Positions 35,025-44,045 of a stretch of 64,000 nt of DNA are shown here, piece by piece. How positions within the stretch are numbered: the first letter of the stretch is position 1; every line of letters begins with the position of its first letter. The translations under genes were made by a program, and so were the position numbers. The stretch is from positions 1-64,000 of the forward strand of contig BPJD01000006.1 in assembly GCA_026004435.1 (NCBI GenBank), given 5' to 3'. The notes under the pieces were generated by a model, which was not told where the DNA came from, made no database searches, and saw only the letters and a list, made by a program, of their open reading frames with translations. The stretch comes from Patescibacteria group bacterium (GTDB lineage: Bacteria; Patescibacteriota; Microgenomatia; UBA1406; GWC2-37-13).

Positions 35025-35464
35025 TAGTTGTTTTTATTAAACTTATCACCAAAGTTATGATTTTCATCAGCAAAAATATAAAGTCTTGCCAGCCTTCTTT
35101 TTCTTAATTTATTCTTTGGCAGCATTCCGGAAACAGCCCGCTTAACTACTTCTTCAGGCTTTCTGTTAATTAAACTCTTAAAACTTTCAACTTTTAAGCC
35201 ACCCGGATAACCAGAGTAACTTTGATACTCTTTTTTCTGCGTCTTACTGCCAGTCAGTTTAAGTCTTTTGGCATTAATAACCACAACATAATCTCCCATA
35301 TCAAGATTTGCAACATAATTAACTTTGTTTTTTCCCTGAAGCAATTGAGCGATCCTGCCTGCCTCTCTGCCCAAGACTTTGTTTTTTAGATCAATTAAGT
35401 GCCAATCTCTTTTCACCTCTGACAGCTTTACTGATCTTGTTGTTTCTGTTAATTTATTTGCCAT
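35024..35464 (-). CDS. rplM: 50S ribosomal protein uL13
   Basis: 146 residues; WHLIDLKNKVLGREAGRIAQLL, GDYVVVINAKRLKLTGSK and SGMLPKNKLRKRRLARL are the family landmarks. Pairs with rpsI as in most bacteria, here appended directly to the rpoA-rplQ end of the alpha operon. Confidence 0.97.
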   Translation of the reverse strand: MANKLTETTRSVKLSEVKRDWHLIDLKNKVLGREAGRIAQLLQGKNKVNYVANLDMGDYVVVINAKRLKLTGSKTQKKEYQSYSGYPGGLKVESFKSLINRKPEEVVKRAVSGMLPKNKLRKRRLARLYIFADENHNFGDKFNKNN

Positions 35465-35473
35465 AGACTGCTA

Positions 35474-35944
35474 TTACTTAACTTGTTTTTTTGAACTTTT
35501 ACCTGACAACTGTTTTTCAGGTTTTTCTGCATCTTGTTTTGCAGCTTTTTTATCTTTTTTGGTCTTTGTGTCAGAGACTGACCTGGTTATTGGCTCAACC
35601 CACTGCAGTCTTGCTACCAAACTTGAGTCTCCTTTTCTGTAACCTAAGCGTTTAACAGTTACATAACCTCCAACTCTATCTTTAAACTTAACAGCAACTC
35701 TTTCTACTAAAAACTTAACAGCTTGTTTATCAGCTAATTTGCTTAATAGCAAATTATAACTTGCATTAGTATTTTTTTTAGCTTTAGAGACATAACTGTC
35801 AATAACGCTCTTTAAAACCTTTGCCTTTCTTAAGGTTGTGTCAATCTTGCCGTTTTTTAAAAAATTAAGCACTAACTTTCTTACCACAGCTCTATTGTGG
35901 TCTCTGCCTTTGGCAATTTTTATCTTGTTAACCCGATGCTGCAT
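35474..35944 (-). CDS. rplQ: 50S ribosomal protein bL17
   Basis: 156 residues: core with RDHNRAVVRKLVLNFLKNG and ERVAVKFKDRVGGYVTVKRLGYRKGDSS, then a Lys- and Ser-rich C-terminal extension of about 35 residues (TKTKKDKKAAKQD) not found in short forms. Sits directly downstream of rpoA as usual. Confidence 0.95.
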   Translation of the reverse strand: MQHRVNKIKIAKGRDHNRAVVRKLVLNFLKNGKIDTTLRKAKVLKSVIDSYVSKAKKNTNASYNLLLSKLADKQAVKFLVERVAVKFKDRVGGYVTVKRLGYRKGDSSLVARLQWVEPITRSVSDTKTKKDKKAAKQDAEKPEKQLSGKSSKKQVK

Positions 35945-35950
35945 AAGTTG

Positions 35951-36871
35951 TTAGAAATTAAAGCCTAACTTGTTTAATTCTTCTTCAATTAGCTGAACTG
36001 ATTTCTTGCCTAAACCCTTCATTGACTCAAGCCTTGCTCTGCCATACTCTACCAAATCTGCAACTGTCTCAATCTTTTCTCTAAGCAAAGCATTAATAAT
36101 TCTTGAAGGCAGATTAAGTTCATCAATTATAATGCCCTCCATCTGCTTAAGCTCCTGTTCTCTGGCAATCTCTTCATCTGTTTTTTCCTCTTTCTGCTTT
36201 GGCTGATCCTTTCCAGACAACAAATAAGCAAAATGGTCAGCCAGATAGGATCTGGCAATCTTTACAGCTTCTTCCGGCTCAACACTGCCATCGGTCCAGA
36301 CCTCTAAATTTAGCTTGTCATACGCAATATCTCTACCTTTTCTTGCCTCCTCAACAGTAAAATTAACCTTTCTAACCGGTGAAAAAAATGCATCCACATA
36401 CAACACTCCAAACCTTTTATCTTTTATATCTTCAGCAAATCTGTGGCCTATACCTTTTTTAAGCCTGACTGTCATTTCAAACTCTGTCTTAGGATCTGTG
36501 ATCTGAGCAATTACCAAATCTTTATTGACAATATCTGCTTGACCCTCTAAGTCTTTTGCCAAAACTTTGGCTACGCCTTTTTTGGCAACCTTTAGCTCGA
36601 TCTCATCTTCTTTTGCCTTTATATGCAGATTTTTTAAGTTTAAAATTATATCTAAAACTGATTCCTTAACTCCTTTAATTGTTTCAAACTGATGATTTAC
36701 TCCTTTGATCTCAACCTCAACAACTGCATAGCCTGGAATTGAACTTAATAAGGTTCTTCTTAAAGCCAATCCCATACTGTGACCAAAACTTACAGGCAAA
36801 GGAGAAATGCTAAATTTAGCATAAGTATTATCCTGCTTTTTAATTTTTGTTTCAAAATCTGCATTTAACAT
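35951..36871 (-). CDS. rpoA: RNA polymerase alpha subunit
   Basis: 306 residues. N-terminal dimerisation domain (SFGHSMGLALRRTLLSSIPG) and the C-terminal DNA-binding domain with helix-hairpin-helix motif (PSRIINALLREKIETVADLV, GLGKKSVQLIEEEL). Both domains are complete, joined by an acidic linker (KQKEEKTDEEIA). Confidence 0.97.
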   Translation of the reverse strand: MLNADFETKIKKQDNTYAKFSISPLPVSFGHSMGLALRRTLLSSIPGYAVVEVEIKGVNHQFETIKGVKESVLDIILNLKNLHIKAKEDEIELKVAKKGVAKVLAKDLEGQADIVNKDLVIAQITDPKTEFEMTVRLKKGIGHRFAEDIKDKRFGVLYVDAFFSPVRKVNFTVEEARKGRDIAYDKLNLEVWTDGSVEPEEAVKIARSYLADHFAYLLSGKDQPKQKEEKTDEEIAREQELKQMEGIIIDELNLPSRIINALLREKIETVADLVEYGRARLESMKGLGKKSVQLIEEELNKLGFNF

Positions 36872-36901
36872 ATACTAATTGGAAAATTTTTAACAAAATT
36901 A

Positions 36902-37519
36902 TTATCTTGAATAATAATCTACAACCATTCTCAGGTTGACAATCTGGCTGATATCAGACTCATCTGGCTCTTGGGCTACCTTACCTTTATTACCATCTCT
37001 TTGCAGCCAAGCTGGCAAAGTATAATCTTGATTCTCCAAACTCTGCTTAACATACTCTACATTTTGAATCTTTTCATTGGAAAAACCTATAACATCTCCT
37101 ACCTTTACTTGATATGAAGCAATATTAACTACTGATCCATTTACAGTAATATGCTTGTGGTTAACCAGCTGTCTGGCGGCTGTTCTTGTCGGAACAAAAC
37201 CCAACCTGTAAACCACATTATCTAATCGCTTCTCAAGCATCTGAGCTAAGATCTTTGCAGTATTGCCCTCAACTCTAATAGCCTTTTTAAAATAAGTTGA
37301 TAGCTGTTTCTCATTTAACAAAAACATATATCTTAATTTTTGTTTTTCTAATAACTGCAAGCCGTACTCAGAGTATCTTTTTCTTTTTCTTCCATGCTGA
37401 CCCGGCTTAATGTTGAGCTTATTCATCATTCGCTCAAAACTCTTTGAACCCGGAGTTATAAAGCCAATATCAGCTCCAAGTTTTCTACTTAGTTTAAGTT
37501 TTGATCCTGTATATCGCAT
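36902..37519 (-). CDS. rpsD: 30S ribosomal protein uS4
   Basis: 205 residues with MRYTGSKLKLSRKLG, GQHGRKRKRYSEYG and the S4 RNA-binding domain (RLDNVVYRLGFVPTRTAARQ). The N-terminal zinc-finger Cys set of the C+ form is absent, so this is the C- form. Confidence 0.97.
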   Translation of the reverse strand: MRYTGSKLKLSRKLGADIGFITPGSKSFERMMNKLNIKPGQHGRKRKRYSEYGLQLLEKQKLRYMFLLNEKQLSTYFKKAIRVEGNTAKILAQMLEKRLDNVVYRLGFVPTRTAARQLVNHKHITVNGSVVNIASYQVKVGDVIGFSNEKIQNVEYVKQSLENQDYTLPAWLQRDGNKGKVAQEPDESDISQIVNLRMVVDYYSR

Positions 37520-37523
37520 AATC

Positions 37524-37907
37524 TTAAGTTCTTCTAACTTTTGGCGGCCTTACTCCATTGTGTGGTATTGGAGTAATATCAACCAACTTATTAATGTCTA
37601 AATCTGAAGATCTTAAAACCCTTAAGGCAGCGTCTCTACCCGGACCTATTCCTTTTATGTACACATCTGCACTCTTAAGTTTATACTCATCAACTGCTTT
37701 TTTTAAGGCATTTTCAACAGTTATAGTTGCCGCATAAGGAGTAGCTTTTCTGGTTCCTTTAAAACCATACATACCGCTTGATATAGTAAACAACACCTTG
37801 CCTTCAACATCAGTTACAGTTATCAGCGTATTATTAAATGTAGCAGTCACATAGACTCTGCCTTGCTGTACAACCCTCTCTATTTTTTTATTTTTGTTTT
37901 TCGGCAT
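37524..37907 (-). CDS. rpsK: 30S ribosomal protein uS11
   Basis: 127 residues; TATFNNTLITVTDVEGKVL, GFKGTRKATPYAA, IKGIGPGRDAALR and the terminal TPIPHNGVRPPKVRRT are unmistakable. Spacing to rpsD is 4 bp. Confidence 0.98.
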   Translation of the reverse strand: MPKNKNKKIERVVQQGRVYVTATFNNTLITVTDVEGKVLFTISSGMYGFKGTRKATPYAATITVENALKKAVDEYKLKSADVYIKGIGPGRDAALRVLRSSDLDINKLVDITPIPHNGVRPPKVRRT

Positions 37908-37915
37908 AATAGATG

Positions 37916-38338
37916 CTAAATTAATTTATTTTTCTTTTGTTTTTCAATTTGTTCAATCTTTGCCCACATTTCTTTAGTAAATGTACTTACTGTTCTTCTT
38001 TTTCCTCTCTTTGTTCTGGCATTAGATCTTGTTCTCTGGCCCCTTACAGGCAGTCCCTGCATATGCCTTAAACCCCTGTAAGATCTAATTTGTTTTAATC
38101 TGTCAATATTGTTTTTTATCTCTTCTCTTAGCTCTCCTTCAAGTTTGTAATTTTCTCTTAAGTAATTATTAAGCTGTCTTAACTCTTCTTCACTTAGATC
38201 TTTAAGCCTTTTTTTTTCATCAATTTTAAGATCATTAATAATCTGTCTGGCTCGAGACCAGCCTATGCCATAGATTTTGGTTAAACCATACTCCACGCGA
38301 TAATTATCGTCTATTATAACGCCAAAAACTCTCGCCAT
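37916..38338 (-). CDS. rpsM: 30S ribosomal protein uS13
   Basis: 140 residues: YRVEYGLTKIYGIGWSRA, SYRGLRHMQGLPVRGQRTRSNARTKRG (quoted as GLRHMQGLPVRGQRT). About 20 residues longer than the E. coli protein, through a Lys-rich C-terminal helix (EMWAKIEQIEKQKKNKLI). Confidence 0.97.
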   Translation of the reverse strand: MARVFGVIIDDNYRVEYGLTKIYGIGWSRARQIINDLKIDEKKRLKDLSEEELRQLNNYLRENYKLEGELREEIKNNIDRLKQIRSYRGLRHMQGLPVRGQRTRSNARTKRGKRRTVSTFTKEMWAKIEQIEKQKKNKLI

Positions 38339-38395
38339 ACTAATTTTTAAGTTGAAAAATTATAAACTAACAGATTCAAATTATAACACATAATT

Positions 38396-38509
38396 TCATC
38401 CTTGTCGCTGTTTGTGTTTAGGATTAGAACAGATTATATATAGTCTGCCTTTTCTTTTAACTGTTTTGCAATTTTCACAGATTTGTTTTATGCTTGCTCT
38501 AACTTTCAT
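38396..38509 (-). CDS. rpmJ: 50S ribosomal protein bL36
   Basis: 37 residues, ATG 38507-38509 to TGA 38396-38398. [20 protein letters not shown] followed by [12 protein letters not shown]11, C14, C27 and H32 are the zinc ribbon ligands of bL36. Lies in its usual place between infA and rpsM, 17 bp after infA. Confidence 0.95.
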   Translation of the reverse strand: MKVRASIKQICENCKTVKRKGRLYIICSNPKHKQRQG

Positions 38510-38526
38510 ATTACAAGATAATAAAT

Positions 38527-38793
38527 TTAAATTCTGGAAATTATACGGCCTCTTTTTCTATCATAAGGGGAAAACTCAACTCTGACCTTATCACCCGGCA
38601 TAACTCTTATAAAGTTCTTTCTCATTTTACCAGAAAGATAACATATTACAACCCTACTCTCATCTTCTTTATTGTCTGAATTCTCATCTTCTTTATTGTC
38701 TGGATTCTGAATTTTGACCTTAAATAAGGTATTTGGCATAACTTCAATGACAATGCCTTCCAGAATATATGTTTTCTCTTTCGAGCCATTCAT
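38527..38793 (-). CDS. infA: Translation initiation factor IF-1 with acidic repeat insertion
   Basis: 88 residues against the usual 72. OB-fold landmarks: [50 protein letters not shown]. Between strand 2 and strand 3 a 16-residue acidic loop is inserted, formed by two copies of an eight-residue unit ([16 protein letters not shown]). The DNA there is a 24-bp tandem repeat with one mismatch. The rest of the fold is intact, so the factor should still bind the ribosomal A site. Next to map and rpmJ as usual. Confidence 0.95.
   Translation of the reverse strand: MNGSKEKTYILEGIVIEVMPNTLFKVKIQNPDNKEDENSDNKEDESRVVICYLSGKMRKNFIRVMPGDKVRVEFSPYDRKRGRIISRI
38658..38705. repeat. 24-bp direct tandem repeat inside infA
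   Basis: Units 38658-38681 and 38682-38705 are identical except for one base (A79 of unit one versus G703 of unit two, i.e. 38679 and 38703). Because the unit is a multiple of three it keeps the reading frame and can expand or contract by eight residues. Confidence 0.92.
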
Positions 38794-38802
38794 AACAATT
38801 AA

Positions 38803-39546
38803 TTATACCAAAACTTTAAAATTATTATTAACAAAGGCTAGTGTATGCTCAAAACAAGCGCCTAAACTATTATCAGCAGTTTTAAGCGACCAGCCGTCTG
38901 ACTCATAAACATACTTCTCTGTTGACTCGGCATAAATAATCTCAACAGCAACAACCAGTCCTTGTTTTACTTTTATTTGTTTTAAAGACTCATCTGGAAA
39001 ATTAAAGATATAAGGATCTTCATGAAGTTTTCTACCAACTCCATGTCCTGTTAGGTCTTTAATTACACAATAACCGTTGGCTGTTATTTTGCAATAAACT
39101 GTTTTGGCATATTGATAAAAATCTTTTGTTTGCTGAAGCACCTTAACTCCTTCCTCCAAAGCTGTATAACCAGTGTTTAAAAACTTTTTAATATTTTTGT
39201 TGGGTTTTCCAACTATAAAACTTTCAGCATAATCAACGCATAAACCTTTATACTCAAAACCAAGATCTATTGTTATAAGATCCAAAGGATTTATCTTTCT
39301 GGAGCTTGGCGGAGTATGAACCAACTGTTCATTAACAGGCAGGCAGCTGCTCCAGTTATAACCTGCAACCCGTTTGAACGCAGGATAACCGCCTGCTTGA
39401 ATAATTAATTTTTCAATGTAGTTGTCAATCTCTAAAGTTGTTACTCCTGGTTTGACAAAGGAGCGAACTGAAGGCAAAATTGCTTTAAGTTTTTTTCCTG
39501 CTGTCTGCAAAGTTTTTAATTCCTCAGAAGTTTTATAAATTATCAT
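38803..39546 (-). CDS. map: Methionine aminopeptidase type I
   Basis: 247 residues with the pita-bread fold ligands: TIDLGFEYKGLCVDYAES (two Asp), LTGHGVGRKLHEDP (His), VVAVEIIY (Glu) and CFEHTLAF (Glu). It removes the initiator Met from nascent proteins. The 4-bp overlap with the adk fusion gene shows coupling. The SH3-binding extension of some types is missing. Confidence 0.95.
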   Translation of the reverse strand: MIIYKTSEELKTLQTAGKKLKAILPSVRSFVKPGVTTLEIDNYIEKLIIQAGGYPAFKRVAGYNWSSCLPVNEQLVHTPPSSRKINPLDLITIDLGFEYKGLCVDYAESFIVGKPNKNIKKFLNTGYTALEEGVKVLQQTKDFYQYAKTVYCKITANGYCVIKDLTGHGVGRKLHEDPYIFNFPDESLKQIKVKQGLVVAVEIIYAESTEKYVYESDGWSLKTADNSLGACFEHTLAFVNNNFKVLV

Positions 39547-40670
39547 ACAAAATATATCTCGCGATATAAATCTTCTAAATGTTCCTCAAAGTCCTCTATC
39601 TCAGCGTTGTTTACGATTAATTTATCTGCCAAAGCAATGGTTGGACCCATATTAGTATCTAAAACCTCAGACAGATCTCTCTGTTCACCTGTAAGTTTAT
39701 TGCGATCCTTTCTCTTGGCAACTCTTGCATAGCGTTTTTCTTTATCCGCATAAATGCAAACTAAGTAAATTTTTGCGCTTTTATACTCTTTTTTAAGAAA
39801 AAGATACTCCTCATACGATCTTAACCCATCAATAACAATAATATTGTTTTGTTCAAATGCTTTATCTATATTTTTCTTATTTAGTATTGCCATCGCAGCC
39901 ATTCCATACTTTTGTCTATACTCAACTCTAAGTTTTTTATGGACTGGCTCAGTCTGGGGCTTGCCAAGTTTATCTACCAGATCATTAATAATCTTGCCAA
40001 ACTTTATAACCGGAAATCCTTTTTTGGCAAAATACTCTGAAGCATAGGTCTTGCCGGACCCATTAAGACCAACAAATACAACGATTTTTCGTCCTCTTTG
40101 CCTCCAGTCTTTTATTTTTTTGCCGATTAAGTGTTTGCCCAAACTTTCCAAAATTTGTTCATTCACAGTCTTAGGATCTTTGCTTCCATCTATGACTGCC
40201 AAAAGACCTTTTTCTTGATAATAATTGAGCACTGGCTCTGTAACTTTATGAAAGATCTCAATGCGTTTTTTTACTGCCTCAAGAGTATCATCCTGCCTGG
40301 AATCATCCTCTCTGTAGGCAAGCCTCCATAAGGATTCTTTATCATCTATTTTAAGGTAAACAACTTTATCTATGCTGTCAGTAAATGATTTTGCCTGATT
40401 TAAAGTTCTGGGAAAACCATCTAAAATATAACCGTTATTGTACTCTGGTCTTTGCAAATAATTGTTTAAAATCTCTATGGTTTTTTCATCGGGTATTAAA
40501 AGCCCTGCGTTAATTGTTTCCTTAATATACCTTCCCAGCTTTGTTTTTTCTTTTGACAGTTTCCTAAATATATGTCCTGTTGAGATATATGGTATATGAA
40601 ACTGCTTTGAGAGTAAATTTCCTTGAGTAGATTTTCCTGCTCCTGGTATACCTATTAAGATTAATTTCAT
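39543..40670 (-). CDS. adk: Adenylate kinase fused to a UPF0200/dephospho-CoA-kinase-like P-loop domain
   Basis: 375 residues, nearly twice a normal Adk. Residues 1-185: adenylate kinase with P-loop GIPGAGKST at 7-15, DGFPRT at 84-89 and a short LID (no zinc Cys). Residues about 195-375: a second P-loop kinase, GLNGSGKT at 201-208, IVIDGLRSYEEY, and IALADKLIVNN near 350. That pattern matches archaeal-type UPF0200 (AAA_18) proteins. One continuous ORF without frameshift, in the normal adk position between secY and map. The second activity is unknown; a nucleotide or dephospho-CoA kinase is possible. Confidence 0.88.
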   Translation of the reverse strand: MKLILIGIPGAGKSTQGNLLSKQFHIPYISTGHIFRKLSKEKTKLGRYIKETINAGLLIPDEKTIEILNNYLQRPEYNNGYILDGFPRTLNQAKSFTDSIDKVVYLKIDDKESLWRLAYREDDSRQDDTLEAVKKRIEIFHKVTEPVLNYYQEKGLLAVIDGSKDPKTVNEQILESLGKHLIGKKIKDWRQRGRKIVVFVGLNGSGKTYASEYFAKKGFPVIKFGKIINDLVDKLGKPQTEPVHKKLRVEYRQKYGMAAMAILNKKNIDKAFEQNNIIVIDGLRSYEEYLFLKKEYKSAKIYLVCIYADKEKRYARVAKRKDRNKLTGEQRDLSEVLDTNMGPTIALADKLIVNNAEIEDFEEHLEDLYREIYFV

Positions 40671-40673
40671 AAC

Positions 40674-40850
40674 TTAATGTAATTTTTTCATCTCAGTATG
40701 TTCTGTATGATTATTGCAACTAGGACAGTATTTTCTCAAACTCAACTTTTCTTGTGAGTTGTTTCTGTTTTTTTCACTGGTGTAATTGTGTTTGTTGCAA
40801 ACACTACATTTTAATCCAATCTTTATGCGCAAACCTTTTTTTCCTGCCAT
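40674..40850 (-). CDS. rpmG: 50S ribosomal protein bL33
   Basis: 58 residues from ATG 40848-40850. GLRIKIGLKCSVCNKHNYTS and LRKYCPSCNNHTEH give two CxxC pairs, the zinc ribbon (C+) form. Located between adk and secY, where no ribosomal protein is usually found. Missed by length cut-offs. Confidence 0.9.
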   Translation of the reverse strand: MAGKKGLRIKIGLKCSVCNKHNYTSEKNRNNSQEKLSLRKYCPSCNNHTEHTEMKKLH

Positions 40851-40892
40851 AAGTTATTAATATACCAAATTTTTTAAAAATTTGCAGATAAT

Positions 40893-42179
40893 TTAATTAA
40901 CAAATCTATCGTACTTTTTCATAACCAACTGAGCCTCCAGAGATTTAAATGTTTCCAAAACAACACTAACTACTATTAAAATACCGGTTCCGCCAATCAC
41001 TAATTCTTGAACTCCTGTAATTACAGAAACCAGCGCTGGCAAAATAGCAATTAACCCCAAAAAAACCGCTCCAACCAATGTTATTTTTATTAACACTGAC
41101 TGCAGGTACTCTTTTGTGTGTGTACCCGGTCTGATGCCAGGAATAAAAGCTCCTTGTTTCTGCAGTTCCTCTGAGATCTTGGACGGATTAAAAACCAAAA
41201 AAGTGTAAAAAAAGCTGAAAGCAACAACTAAGATAAAGTAAATAAAGTTATAGGCAAAACCATTGGGATCAAAAACTCTAATTAAAAAATCAGACAGATC
41301 AGCTACCCACTCAATTGGAGAAAACTGAAAAAAGTTGCCTACCAGCTGAGGAAAAAGAACAAAAGACACAGCAAAGATAATTGGAATTACTCCTGCTTGG
41401 TTTAACTTTAACGGCAAAAAATTATTTGCTCCTTGATAAACTCTAGACCCTCTTATTCTTCTAGCATAATAAACAGGTATTTTTCTTACAGATTCATTGA
41501 TAAAAACAATTGCGGCTATAACCAAAACAGTTAAAACTCCAAATATTATTATTGAGAAAAACATTTCATTGGTCAAAGTAAACAAAGTTCTGCCAAAAAC
41601 AACCGGAAGCCTTGCCAAGATGCCTGCAAAAATAATTATAGATACACCATTGCCAACTCCAAACTCAGCTATTAACTCGCCTAACCAGATCAAGATAAAT
41701 GTACCCGCAGTTAGTGTCGCAATAAATGAAATTAATTCAATTAAACTTAGATCACTAATAATTTGCTGATTTTTAAGCAAAACATATATACCTATAGATT
41801 GAAGTATTGTTAAAGGCAGAGTTAATAAACGAGTATACTGATTGATCTTAAACCTGCCAAACTCACCTTCTTTGGTTAATTGCTCAAGCTGAGGAACAAC
41901 GGCTGTTAAAAGTTGTATTATAATTGAAGCATTAATATAAGGATTAATTCCTAATGCCATAATTGAAAAATTAATCAAAGTTCCTCCAGAAAAAATATCA
42001 AGTAATGATAAAAACTGGTTCTGAGCAAAAAGAACTCTTAATTTGTTAATATCAACCACAGGAATAGGAATATAAGCAAAAACTCTAAACACTAAGAGAA
42101 TAAATAGCGTAAAGAGAACTTTTCTTCTAATATCAGGCTCTCGCCATAGTATTTTCAAAAACTCTGTTATTTTATTCAT
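40893..42179 (-). CDS. secY: Protein translocase subunit SecY
   Basis: 428 residues with ten membrane helices. The start of helix 1 ([21 protein letters not shown]), plug region ([24 protein letters not shown], written partly as [15 protein letters not shown]), and [17 protein letters not shown] are typical. Central export channel; partners are SecA (25412-28165) and SecE/SecG elsewhere. Confidence 0.97.
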   Translation of the reverse strand: MNKITEFLKILWREPDIRRKVLFTLFILLVFRVFAYIPIPVVDINKLRVLFAQNQFLSLLDIFSGGTLINFSIMALGINPYINASIIIQLLTAVVPQLEQLTKEGEFGRFKINQYTRLLTLPLTILQSIGIYVLLKNQQIISDLSLIELISFIATLTAGTFILIWLGELIAEFGVGNGVSIIIFAGILARLPVVFGRTLFTLTNEMFFSIIIFGVLTVLVIAAIVFINESVRKIPVYYARRIRGSRVYQGANNFLPLKLNQAGVIPIIFAVSFVLFPQLVGNFFQFSPIEWVADLSDFLIRVFDPNGFAYNFIYFILVVAFSFFYTFLVFNPSKISEELQKQGAFIPGIRPGTHTKEYLQSVLIKITLVGAVFLGLIAILPALVSVITGVQELVIGGTGILIVVSVVLETFKSLEAQLVMKKYDRFVN

Positions 42180-42204
42180 TTTATTTTAATTATAGCTTAA
42201 GACT

Positions 42205-42663
42205 TTAAGAATTTATTTCTGCTTTATTTTCTAGCAAAATACTGCTGGCTTTTTTGGTAAACCTAAAGTTCTTGGCAAACTTTAAGCCTTTTACCTTAAG
42301 CTCTCCTCCGAGAACAATCTTAATTGTGGGTCTCTTTAAGGCTGTTTTTTTTATTATTATATTCTTTTTTACCAGTTTTGAAAGTGTTACTTTTTCATTG
42401 TCAGAAAAAAGATTAAGCATCTCAAGCCTTAAAGAAACAGGTTTTACCAATTTGCCCTTATTTCTACCTTTTCCTCTAAGCAAAGGAAATTTTTTTACAA
42501 TTCTGTTTTGGCCTCCCTCAAAGTGTAAAGGAACATTTTCTCGTGCTGTCTGATGTCTTGTCGTTCCTCTGCCGGACTTTGCTCCTTTTCTGCTTGACAG
42601 ACCTCTGCCTAATCTTTTCTTTCTTTTCGCAACTGTTTTTTTTAAATTACTCAGAGACAACAT
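42205..42663 (-). CDS. rplO: 50S ribosomal protein uL15
   Basis: 152 residues: KKRLGRGLSSRKGAKSGRGT and the later LKGLKFAKNFRFTKKASSI segment. It overlaps rpsE by 17 bp, with no rpmD between them. CPR genomes typically lack uL30. Confidence 0.95.
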   Translation of the reverse strand: MLSLSNLKKTVAKRKKRLGRGLSSRKGAKSGRGTTRHQTARENVPLHFEGGQNRIVKKFPLLRGKGRNKGKLVKPVSLRLEMLNLFSDNEKVTLSKLVKKNIIIKKTALKRPTIKIVLGGELKVKGLKFAKNFRFTKKASSILLENKAEINS

Positions 42664-43108
42664 TTTTCTTTAATTTATTCAAATTTCTAAATGCTTTAAG
42701 CACTGCATAGGCATTGGCCAATTTATTGCGTGAACCTATAATCTTAACAGAGATATCTTTAACACCTGCAAGCTCAAGAATCTTTCTCACAACACTGCCA
42801 GCCCTTAAACCCGAACCTATTGGAGCAGGCTTAAAATAAATTTTAGCTGACTTATACTTTACCAATATATCAGACACTAAAGTTGTGCCTCTTAAAGGAG
42901 CCTCAACCATATTTTTTTTAGCTCTGGCAACAGCTTTTTCAATAGCTGAGGGCACCTCAATTGATTTGGCAATGCCAATGCCTACTTTATTTTTTTTATC
43001 TCCAACAGCTACCAATGCTGAAAAAGTTATATAGTTTCCTCCCGGAGTTTTTTTTGAAACTCTCCTTATGTGCAAAACCTGTTCATCAAATTTTTTTTCT
43101 TCTGCCAT
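42647..43108 (-). CDS. rpsE: 30S ribosomal protein uS5
   Basis: 153 residues: RRVSKKTPGGNYITFSALV (RNA-binding start), GSGLRAGSVVRKILELAG and IGSRNKLANAYAVLKAF. N-terminal extension before the S5 domain is short. Located between rplR and rplO. Confidence 0.97.
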   Translation of the reverse strand: MAEEKKFDEQVLHIRRVSKKTPGGNYITFSALVAVGDKKNKVGIGIAKSIEVPSAIEKAVARAKKNMVEAPLRGTTLVSDILVKYKSAKIYFKPAPIGSGLRAGSVVRKILELAGVKDISVKIIGSRNKLANAYAVLKAFRNLNKLKKNVVSE

Positions 43109-43116
43109 AGATTTAA

Positions 43117-43482
43117 TTAAACTTTTATTTTACCTTGTCTTAAACCTTCTGCAACTGCTTTAACTCTGCCATGAAACTTGTACTGACCTCTGTCAAAAAC
43201 CACTTCTTTAATATTTTTTTTACTCAACATCTCAGCTAATTTTTTGCCTACCTGAAAGCTCTGCTCAACTTTGGTTTGTTTTTTGTCTGACTCTTTTTGT
43301 AATCTTAAACTATCATAACTTGCTACCACCTTGCCTTCTGCATCAATTGCCTGTGCATAAATATACTTATTTGACCTAAAAATAGAAACTCGCACCCTGC
43401 CATTGAGCGTTCTGTTAACTTTGCTTCTGTTTCTAATCTTTCTCCTTATTTTTCTGTCAAAATGTTCTACTATTCTTTTCAT
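43117..43482 (-). CDS. rplR: 50S ribosomal protein uL18
   Basis: 121 residues with RIRNRSKVNRTLNGRVRVSIF-type N-terminus (written as KVNRTLNGRVRVSIF), FRSNKYIYAQAIDAEGKVV and FDRGQYKFHGRVKAVAEGLR. Binds 5S rRNA. Confidence 0.97.
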   Translation of the reverse strand: MKRIVEHFDRKIRRKIRNRSKVNRTLNGRVRVSIFRSNKYIYAQAIDAEGKVVASYDSLRLQKESDKKQTKVEQSFQVGKKLAEMLSKKNIKEVVFDRGQYKFHGRVKAVAEGLRQGKIKV

Positions 43483-43493
43483 AAGCTGTTTAA

Positions 43494-44042
43494 TTATGCA
43501 ACTTTAGCCTTTTTACCCGGCTTTAACTTAACAACTTGGCCTTCATAACGAATACCCTTGCCTTTATAAGCATCTGGTTTTTTAAGATGAGCTATTTTTC
43601 CGGCAACCTCTCCTACTTTTTGTTTGTCAACTCCTCTTATTATTACTGTTTTGTTTTTTTCTACTGTAAAACTAATGCCTTCAACTTTAGGAAAAACAAC
43701 AGGATGCGAAAATCCAAGCTTAAATACCAGATCCTGACCATTAAGGCTCACATTGTAACCTGTGCCAACAACCTCAAGTCTTTTCTCCCACTCTTTTTCT
43801 ACTCCAACAACAGCATTATAAATCAATTTTCTTATAAGCCCATGCAAGGCTTTAACTTTTTTTTGTTCAGAACTTCTTTCAACTCTTATTAAATTGCTTT
43901 CTTTATCGTAAACCACCTTAATCTTATCTGGAATCTGAATGTCAAGGCTTCCTTTTGGACCCTTAACACTAACTTTATCATCACTTATATCTATCTGAAC
44001 ATTAGCTGACACTGAAACTGGTTCTGTTCCTATTTTTGACAT
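43494..44042 (-). CDS. rplF: 50S ribosomal protein uL6
   Basis: 182 residues made of two L6 repeats; LVFKLGFSHPVVFPKVEGIS and LKKPDAYKGKGIRYEGQVV near the C-terminus are diagnostic. Ends in a basic LKPGKKAKVA tail. Confidence 0.97.
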   Translation of the reverse strand: MSKIGTEPVSVSANVQIDISDDKVSVKGPKGSLDIQIPDKIKVVYDKESNLIRVERSSEQKKVKALHGLIRKLIYNAVVGVEKEWEKRLEVVGTGYNVSLNGQDLVFKLGFSHPVVFPKVEGISFTVEKNKTVIIRGVDKQKVGEVAGKIAHLKKPDAYKGKGIRYEGQVVKLKPGKKAKVA

Positions 44043-44045
44043 ATC

